From Chelydra serpentina (taxonomy: Eukaryota > Chordata > Testudines > Chelydridae): a stretch of 64,000 nt of DNA. Shown here piece by piece: positions 57,601 to 64,000 of the stretch; the stretch's first letter is position 1; each line of letters starts with the position of its first letter. The stretch spans positions 29,737,001 to 29,801,000 of the forward strand of contig JBAIAC010000014.1 of assembly GCA_037349315.1 (NCBI GenBank), given 5' to 3'. The position numbers and the translations under genes are program-made. The notes under the pieces were generated by a model that saw only the letters and a list, made by a program, of their open reading frames with translations, was not told the origin of the DNA and searched no databases.

Positions 57601-60600
57601 ATAACTGGACACTTACCTGTCCCAGTTATCTGTTTTGCTACTGATGTGCCAGATGTATCCTCTGAAGTAGTGCTTATAGAATCATCATCTATCAAAAATG
57701 CAGTTTTATGTTAAATCTGTTTAGATATGGGAATTGCGTATAGTCTCCCCACCTTCTGCAGATCCACAATAACAACTTACTACAATCTTTTTAATTTAAC
57801 ATTTAGTGCTTAGATACAACTGTCTCAACCAGTTTGGCTTGCTTTTCGAAAAAATAATCAGAATTAAACGAAGACATTTTTAACTTATCTGATGGATCTC
57901 CCCAGAACGTGGCAATATTTTGAATTGCCAAGCAAATACAAATGTGATATAAATATACTGTACTGTAGCTGTTTTATGCCTCACTTCTCATTCAGTATAA
58001 CAACTATATATTGTACACATTACAAATTACTTAGCACAGGAACTCTGTTATGTTTGGTTTATAAAATGGACAGAACTGGCAGCGCCACTGATTTGATGAA
58101 GTGCCATCCCATGATTGTGACCTTTACATTTTAACCTGCACAGTTCTAATTATTACTTAGACATGGTCCAGTGATTAGGGCACTAGCCTGGTAATGGGAA
58201 ACCCAGATCCCCCTGTTTCCTGCTCCATTACACACTTCCTGTGTGCCCTTGGGCAAGTCACTTAGTTTCTCTGTGCCTTAGTACCTTATCTATAAAATAG
58301 GAATAATTGTAATTGTCAAAGGGGATGTTGGAAGGATAAACATGTTAATCATTGTGAGGCACTCTAATATCTTAGTAATGGGGGCCAGATAAGTACCTTA
58401 GGCTCAGAGGTCTTCCAGGGGGGTACATCAACTCATCTAAATATTTGCCTAGTTTTATAACCGGCTACATTAAAAAGCACTAGCAAAGTCAGTACCAACT
58501 AAAATTTCATATATATGGATTTGTTTATACTGCTCTCTATACTATACACTGAAATGCAAGTACAATATTTATATTCCAATTGATTTATTTTATAATTGTA
58601 TGGTAAAAATGAGAAAGCAAGCAATTTTTCAGTAACTGTGTGGTGTCACCTTTTGTATTTTTATGTCTGATTTTGTAAGTTTTTAAGTGAGTTGAAACTT
58701 GTGGGTACACAAGACAAATCAGACTCTTGAAAAGGTTACAATAGTCTGGAAAGGTTGAGAGCCACTGCCTTAGGTGATATCTTCACTGCCAAAAAAAAAA
58801 GTGTGGTGTGTGTGTGTTTTGTTGTTGGATTTGGTTTTTTTTACATAAAGATAACTCTGTTAATCTCTAAAGTCATAATCCTAATATTTTTCAGCTGTCC
58901 TTGAAGGAGGTTAGCATAGCTGTCTATCAGTCCTTCTCCTTCCCCCAGTCACCTAGGATTTATCTTGATGTAGCTAGTCGAGGTACAAACTACTTCTGCC
59001 TTGTCTCCATGACACCTTTTTTGCTATGAAGACAAAGCCTTTGATAGACAGCCATGTTATCCTACTTTAAGGAAAGATTTATGGGGAGTATCCAATCTAT
59101 AATTTCCCCTTCCGCAATACTATTAATGTTTGTGTCCATTTTAATTCATTTAAAATACTTAAAAGTGGTATTAAAAACCTCAGGATTGTGTCCTTGTTTG
59201 TTTTTCCTCTCTTCAAAGGCGTGTGTGCTTTGTTGTTTGTTTTCATTGTTTTTAGTGCTTGTTTTTTTCACACTACAAGTGTAGATCCTGTCTACCCTAT
59301 ATTTACTGGAAGATTCAATGGGCAGTTGAAAAATATTAGGATTATGTCTTTAAAAATTAACTGAGAGATGTGACTTTAACTTAGATGGTTTAAACTCGTT
59401 TAAAGGGCTTCTTTAATGTAGTGGGCTGATGTGGTGGTTATCCAGTAGAGATTGCCGTTTGGGTTTTCACATGTGCTGAATCCCAATGATGCCTTCACTA
59501 GAGAAAATAGTAGAGTTGTATTAACAGATGGAATGTTTTTTGAGCCCCTTTGGAGGGAGCCATGTTCAGCCTGCTTCAGTTGAAGGGAAAGACTCTAATG
59601 TAGGGTTCTATTGATACCTTACCGGTACTGTTACATTAATACAGATTTGCATTCTGTATAGTATGCAAACATCTATTAAATAGTAATAAAAATAAAGTTT
59701 GGTTAGGAATCTTCAGAAGTCTTGAAAATGTCAGTGTTCATCAGAACCCAAGTCTCATGACACACGACTTTTTTTTTTTTTTTCCCCATCAGTCAGGTTT
59801 TCATGTAAACACTTTGACTTCTTCAAGGCCAGGAATTTACTGCCCAATGGGAGTTTTGTCACTGACTTCAATAGGGCTAGGATTTCACCCTTTCTGAGGT
59901 TTCAGGTTCTGGAGGAAGGTTGAGTTTTCTCCTCTTTCCTTGTTTCTGGATACTTGGATGTCTTAGGCCACTTGGGTTTTTAATGAAGGACAGAACTGTG
60001 TGTACTGTTGTAAACATATAAGATCACTAGTAAATAAGCATGACTTTATTGGATCCAATCAGGATAAGTGAGAACTAATTTACATGTAGAGTAGTACTTA
60101 GCAGATATGCAGCTCTTTATACCTTCATTATGTTTTGAAAGGATTTTACAAATGTTTGTATCTTCATAATACACCTCAGTGTAAATTTTATAGAAAGGCA
60201 AACTGAGATTCAGAAATTATATTTCATGCCATAAACCAACAATTAATTATCTCATTACAAAAAATTAGCAAATTATTCCATAATGATCCTTTATGGGAAT
60301 CTTTGCACTTTCCTCTGAAACATGGTACTAGCTACTGCTGTAATGAACAAGAGGACCACTGGTCTAATTCATATGGTGATTCTTATGCTCTTAAGTGACC
60401 TGTCCAAGGCAACCCAGTGAGTCAGTTATAGGAATTCCTGCATTCTAATCCCATCTCTAACTCCTAGTCCCAAGATCGTTCCGCTCAACCGTGTTGTGTT
60501 TTTCATCTATTTGTGCACTGCTGTCTTTAAGTGATTCATATTCTGGAATGGATATTGCATGACAGGAACAGAAAATCAATTGATTTGCATAGTACACAAA

Positions 60601-62157
60601 TGAAAGTATTCACATGACATTTTATTATTCATAGTATCCTTCTACATGAAAAGTTCTTGCTGCATTCATGTGACCTGGTTGCGTGTCTGAACCTAGATGG
60701 ATGGTGTTTTGCTCTGGTCTCAATATAGTTTTGTCTCCCCATACAATGTCGCCTTCATAAAATTGCTTTGATGTAGTTCTGGTGGTTGTAGAAATCATAG
60801 CAAGGGAAGGGACCTTGCTAGGTCATCTAGTCCAGTCCCCTGGAAGGGACCTTGCTGGGGATCTTGTTCGGTCATCTAGTCCAGTCCCCTGGGAGGGACC
60901 TTGCTAGGGATCTTGCTAGGTCATCTAGTACAGTCCCCTGGAAGGGAGCTTGCTAGGTCATCTAGTCCAGTCCCCTGCACCAAGGCAGGACTAAGTATTA
61001 TATAAACTATCCCTGACAGGTGTTTGTGTAACCTTTTCTTAAAAACCTCCAATGACTGAGATTCTACAACCTCTAGGTAAATTGTTCTAGTTCATAGTTA
61101 ATGCTTACAGTTAGTAAGTTTTTCCTAGTGTCTAACCAACATCTCTCTTGCTGCAGTTTAAACCCGTTACTTCTTGTCCTGTCCTCAGTGGTTAAGGAGA
61201 ACAATTTATTACCCTCCTCTTTATAACAACCTTTTCTGTACTTTAAGACTATCAGGTTTTCCCCCTCAGTCTTCTCTTCTCCAGACTGAAACAATGGCGT
61301 TTGTTTAATCTTTCCTCCTAGGTCATGTTTTCTAGATCTGTAATCATTGTGGTGTAAACCTGTGGTGTCTTAGTGCATTTTGACACAGTGTGGGAGACCT
61401 GTAGATTCCAGATCAGCCTTGTACCCTTTAATCCCAAATGTGACTTGGTTTTGTCCCTACATGGCTTCTGTGTTCATTGATTCTGAAACATCCATATTTC
61501 TAGTCTACTTCCATGACAAACTGTTTGCAAATCTGCTTTTAATGAGGCCATTTTTTCCTCAAATGCTTGATACGAGATATGCATTTATATATTAGTGATT
61601 TGAATTTAATGTCTTATTAAAATAATTCATAACATCTTTATTGCAATTATTGGATAGTGATCCATACATACATTTCTTAAAAGAACTGCACTAGCATAAA
61701 ATGGTTTGAAAAGCCTGAATAGGCTTAAAATGGCCACTGCTGTTGAGTGGCAGCTATTTTAGGTGTTTCCCCAATACTTTATAGTATTTGGATAAAATAA
61801 GATGGTATTTGTGTGCACATCAAATTCAAAAAGTATTTTTTATATCCAACGTAGTACTGTAAAGTGTGTCCTTTTTTAAAAATTCTTGATTTGTAAATTA
61901 GCATTTTTAGAGGAATCTTGTGTATGTACAACTAAATGGTGAGATAAAACAAAAAATGTTTTTGCGCTACTTAACCCTTTAAGAATGTTAACTTGACTTC
62001 ATAGAACAGTATAATTCTTCATTAAAATGGGGTATACTTCCAAGATCATTATGGAAAACTCTTAACTTACCTATGTCAATTGTCTCTTCCTTCATATGTG
62101 TAGGTTCCAAGTATTCTGAGGTGAAATTAATGAAGCCCTCTTTATCTTCAGGGATTT
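51458..62157 (-). CDS. Myb/SANT-like (trihelix) DNA-binding protein, 3' five exons
   Basis: Minus-strand exons 62157-62071, 57688-57617, 55291-54890, 54108-54046, 51678-51458, joined by GT/AG in one open frame of about 280 residues ending TAG. The central exon encodes a Myb_DNA-bind_4/trihelix domain: KHWSDNEVRALINIWSDEKI, NKEIFEEIARRLMKFG, DWKQCRTKYKNLKYEYRALQ, FYDEVDCIF. This resembles MSANTD and ZSCAN20/29-type domains derived from Harbinger Myb-like proteins. Flanking exons are acidic/Ser-Thr rich; the last is a helical, probably coiled-coil tail (VTEGKKALLERLCKQEETQD). The start codon is beyond 62157. Specific orthology is not established, so no symbol is given. It probably lies antisense in PPAT intron 1. 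A GT at 51487 could splice onward instead of the stop. Confidence 0.8.
52850..53280 (-). mobile_element. Non-LTR reverse transcriptase fragment
   Basis: The minus strand reads GKAPEAYKPMSITSILKRF, the block that opens non-LTR reverse transcriptases (YRPISLTS-type). Preceded on the plus strand by a poly-T run (52852-52875). Degenerate; family uncertain. Confidence 0.45.
53285..53912. repeat. DNA-transposon-like repeat with GC-rich core
   Basis: Ends TAAGGCTATGTTTTAGTCAT and its imperfect inverse near ATGACAAACTCGCAGCCTTA, with GTCACGGA/TCCGTGAC palindromes at the right. A poly-C run lies at about 53684-53700. Both-strand open frames up to 172 codons are due to composition. Confidence 0.55.
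54046..54108 (-). CDS. Myb/SANT-like gene, fourth exon seen
   Basis: Acceptor TTTTATAAG, donor GTAAGA; 63 bp. Encodes SVGDIITNTGPWGIKRKASD, with a basic KRK patch that could be part of a nuclear localisation signal. Phase 1 at both ends. Confidence 0.65.
54890..55291 (-). CDS. Myb/SANT-like gene, DNA-binding exon
   Basis: Acceptor ATTTTCAG, donor GTATTA; 402 bp. The whole trihelix domain sits in this exon: the conserved tryptophans are in HWSD, NIW and DWKQCR, and helix 3 is KYKNLKYEYR. Phase 1 at both ends. Confidence 0.88.
55759..55956 (+). pseudogene. Penelope-like GIY-YIG endonuclease C-terminal fragment
   Basis: Open from 55726 to the TGA at 55954-55956. It has the GHF-x-LP-x-HS and the E-x-KLI-x-KL elements of the endonuclease tail. 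The reverse transcriptase and the catalytic GIY/YIG residues are absent, so it is a 5'-truncated remnant. Confidence 0.75.
56151..56192 (+). ncRNA. Minimal hammerhead ribozyme-like motif of Penelope-like element
   Basis: GCAT, core CCGATGA, stem II GTGGG-TTCTAA-CCCAC, GAAA, stem III AGC-TTAT-GCT, then G where C/A/U is preferred for cleavage. Core U-to-C and the G at the cleavage position predict weak or no activity for this copy. The arrangement is that of the minimal hammerheads reported in Penelope-like elements. Confidence 0.6.
56458..56753. mobile_element. PIF/Harbinger-like MITE, 296 bp
   Basis: GGGTACGTCTATACT and the inverse of AGTGTAGACCAGCCC match at 12 of 15 positions. TAA flanks both sides (56455-56457 and 56754-56756). 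Contains internal palindromes TTCGATTTATCGCGTCT / AGACGCGATAAATCGAA and TTCGAACTAAGATAGTTCGA-type repeats; related to 8517-8773. Confidence 0.85.
56757..57610. other. Intronic sequence of both PPAT and the antisense gene
   Basis: No exon recognised. A poly-T run of about 18 lies at 57571-57588. Confidence 0.4.
57617..57688 (-). CDS. Myb/SANT-like gene, second exon seen
   Basis: Acceptor TTTGATAG, donor GTAAGT; 72 bp. Encodes DDSISTTSEDTSGTSVAKQI, Ser/Thr-rich. Phase 1 at both ends. Confidence 0.65.
58155..58400 (+). repeat. MIR-related CORE-SINE
   Basis: Typical order: GTCCAGTGATTAGGGCACTA, GGGCAAGTCACTTAGTTTCT, CTGTGCCTTAGTACC, TATAAAATAGGAATAAT, then GTGAGGCACTC. This is the amniote MIR layout (tRNA-related head, central core). 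Old and diverged. Confidence 0.7.
58404..58767 (-). mobile_element. hAT-type MITE, shorter copy of the 29823 family
   Basis: Reverse of 29823-30230 but lacking about the last 38 bp of that copy. CCTTAGGC (58396-58403) and CCTTAGGT (58768-58775) flank it, so the shortened form seems to have inserted as such. Confidence 0.7.
58776..60110. other. Intronic sequence
   Basis: No exon recognised. A-run, GT-repeat and T-run tracts lie at 58790-58820 and 59769-59783. Confidence 0.4.
60120..60500. repeat. MIR-like SINE, interrupted
   Basis: Words of the inverted MIR3-type layout: GGCAAACTGAGATTCAG near 60199 and GTGACCTGTCCAAGGCAACC, CTAATCCCATCTCTAACTCC at 60397-60465, split by about 150 bp of other sequence. 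Weak evidence. Confidence 0.4.
60795..61315 (-). mobile_element. CR1 LINE 3' end with local tandem expansion
   Basis: Antisense CR1 3' text (CCCTGACAGGTGTTTG, CTTCTTGTCCTGTCCTCAG, AAGGAGAACAATTT). Near its 3' end a GGACCTTGCTAGG...TCATCTAGTCCAGTCCCC unit is present four times (60808-60980) in lengths of about 36-49 bp. Confidence 0.75.
61316..62070. other. Intron of the antisense gene
   Basis: AT-rich; nothing recognised apart from the splice donor of the exon at 62071. Confidence 0.4.
62071..62157 (-). CDS. Myb/SANT-like gene, exon 1 of those seen
   Basis: Acceptor GTATACAG, donor GTAAGT. Encodes IPEDKEGFINFTSEYLEPTH and MKEETIDI, an acidic segment. Phase 1 at both ends. Confidence 0.65.
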
Positions 62158-62454
62158 CTGTATACATTCATATTATTTAATTTTAAAAATTCACGGTCTT
62201 AATTTATGTCTTAAACATAACCACTCTTGCACCAGAGCTTCTGTAACAGCAAATTCATGCTGTTGGAGTAATAACTCTCATTGTTAATTCACTTAAATAT
62301 TTCGCTCTCCTCGACTGTTGGCTAAACAATCTGATGGCAACACTTTGAAACAAACCTGGGATATCGTTAAAAAAAAGTTCTTCTAGTTGGAATAAATACC
62401 ATGTGATTTCTAATTGGTCTGTTTAAGTTTGGGAATGGAATTGACATCAATGAC

Positions 62455-62582
62455 TTATTTAGATGGTAAGCTCTTTAGGGGAGCAACTGTTTCTTACTAT
62501 GTGTTTGTACAGTGCCAACGGGACCCTGATCTCATTTGGGGCCTCTAGGTACTACAGTAACACAAATAAAATAATAATGAAC
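62455..62582 (+). repeat. Old interspersed repeat (SINE/LINE 3'-end type)
   Basis: GGTAAGCTCTTTAGGGGAGC, GTTTGTACAGTGCCAACGGG, CTAGGTACTACAGTAACACA, then an AATAAAATAATAATGA tail. I recognise this as a common sauropsid repeat end; class uncertain. Confidence 0.5.
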
Positions 62583-63340
62583 TGACAATGCATGTGTGCA
62601 TTTTATAGTCTGGTAATATAGTGATTCTGGTAAAGGGTCTGGTCCAATGACTTCCATGGACTGACTTCAGTGGGCATTGAATCAGACTGAAAAAAGGCAA
62701 GAAATGCACAGTCTGCCTTCTCAGTGGTAGTGCATTGTGATGCCATGTTGACAATGTATCTGTGATGGAAGACTGACAGTAGAGGAGAATGCTACACTTG
62801 CAATCCACAAACAAGACACATTCTAAAAATGTGTCATTTGTTTACATTGTGCTACCGTGACTTGCCTTTTTCTCTGCTGGCTACTGCTGACATGCTTCTA
62901 TGCTTTTTCTCTGGGATGGGGAGGAGTGCTTGTCTCCCATTTAATTGGTTCTCCTCCATTTGGTGGTGCTCCCTTTGTGACTGGCAAATGAGGCAAGCAT
63001 TTATTCGTATCCTTATTATGCAGCTGGAGAAACTGATATAGCGAGGGTAAAAGTACGAGGCTGTACAAAGGGTCAGTGGCTGGCTTCAAGACCTGCCCTC
63101 AGTCCATTGGAGACCATTGCCGTTAAACATTAATCAACAAAATGTGATCTGTAGCTTTTACAAGTTATTAAAAATGTCCACACTGATTTTTTGGTGCTTC
63201 TTTTGCTTTTGTCAATTGTTGCTTTGCTTTAGCCTTCTGTACAACATTCACATCATAATGTTCATTTTCTGTGAGCCAAGAATCTAGACTGTTTCAGCTT
63301 TTTCTGAAATTACTGCTAAAAGTTTAGCAAAGGGCAGTCT
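62583..63340. other. Intergenic or intronic sequence
   Basis: Nothing recognised. The upstream exons of the antisense gene could lie here or beyond the window. Confidence 0.35.
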
Positions 63341-63342
63341 GG

Positions 63343-63625
63343 GTATGTCTGCACTGCTGCTGGCAGAGAACCTCTCAGCCTTGGCAGACAAACTTTCACT
63401 AGCTCGGTTTAAGCTGGTGTGCTAAATATAGCAGTTTGGATGTTGCAGCTCTAGTTAGCCAACTGAGCTCAAACTATGGGGTCAGGTCGGCTTGAACGTC
63501 TGAGTTGTTGCCCAAGCCATAGTGTCAACACCTTTTTTTTTTCCGCGGGGGGCGGGGGGCACGCCAGTGAGTCTGTCTACCCGGGCTGGGTGTCGCTCCC
63601 AACTGCAGGGTAGACATAGACTTTA
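63343..63625. repeat. MITE-like repeat
   Basis: GGGTATGTCTGCACTGCTGC at the left and the inverse TGCAGGGTAGACATAGAC at the right; the body contains GTTAGCCAACTGAGCTC. Same terminal style as 8988-9216. The rest of the window to 64000 has no recognised feature. Confidence 0.5.
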
Positions 63626-64000
63626 AGACCCCATCTACACAGAGCAAATATCAAGCCCAGTCTTTTACCTTAGTTCTAATACGCCTTGACTCCATCAACA
63701 CTGGTTAGTCAAACCAAGTTATGAGCATTTGCCAGTAGCCACATTCAATCTCTACTTTATGCATGATTGGTTTGGTATGAAGCAAAACAGTGTGCTGTGT
63801 TCATTGGATTAGAGCAGTGAAGTAGCAGTTTCTCTAGTCATCTTCTCCATCCCTTCACAGACCATTATGAATCCCATTTTCTTTGGTTTGTGGGCAGGAA
63901 TTAGGAGTCTCATACATTTTAGTCTCATGTTTGTCATCTGTCGCACAAATTGGCTGCCTAAGAACCTGAAGATGTCAAAACTAGAGAACGTTGCTGCAGG

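Noticed and set aside
60808..60980. CRISPR-like direct repeats
   Set aside because: Units are tandem pieces of a CR1 3' end in a vertebrate intron, without unique spacers.
42788..64000. Further PPAT exons
   Set aside because: I looked for the exon 2 hallmark beginning GQESAGI and for the later catalytic and PRPP-binding motifs on the plus strand and found none; exon 2 is presumably beyond the window.

Overview
This is a vertebrate nuclear window, most likely from a turtle (a crocodilian is the main alternative). Three multi-exon genes are interrupted by long introns and a dense layer of interspersed repeats. The turtle-like repeats are a tRNA-derived SINE with a CR1-type tail, antisense CR1 LINE pieces, a DIRS-type tyrosine-recombinase retrotransposon, Penelope-like elements with hammerhead-like motifs, and hAT and PIF/Harbinger-like MITEs. 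Species assignment is inference from repeat content only.

Layout. 689-22139 (+): the 3' part of LONRF1 in nine exons (linker, RING finger, LON substrate-binding domain, stop). Its introns hold a DIRS element at 6132-13533, itself hit by two MITEs and a CR1, and a hAT relic split by a non-LTR reverse transcriptase (18430-21290). 26934-41862 (-): the complete PAICS gene (nine coding exons, 426 codons plus stop), convergent with LONRF1. 41400-42990: a CpG-rich bidirectional promoter. 42660-42787 (+): first coding exon of PPAT; no later PPAT exon was recognised before the window ends. 51458-62157 (-): five exons of an antisense Myb/SANT-like (trihelix) gene, probably nested in PPAT intron 1. Its 5' end lies beyond the window.

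PPAT catalyses step 1 of de novo purine synthesis. PAICS catalyses the AIR carboxylase and SAICAR synthetase steps of the same pathway. The head-to-head pair shares a promoter carrying CACGTG E-boxes close to both start codons, the expected MYC/MAX-type arrangement. LONRF1 is a RING/LON protein of ubiquitin-dependent quality control and has no evident pathway link to its neighbours.

The most notable observations are: a young-looking Penelope-like element with 196-bp inverted arms differing at two positions, a GIY-YIG fragment between them and a minimal hammerhead motif at its edge; the antisense Myb/SANT gene, whose four mapped introns are all phase 1; a palindromic hAT element with a 23-bp micro-inversion in one arm; and PIF/Harbinger-type MITEs with clean TAA target duplications, one interrupting the DIRS reverse transcriptase at a codon-level resolvable site. 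Splice sites and exon ends were called by eye from GT/AG, phase and protein similarity recalled from the families. No alignment was run.
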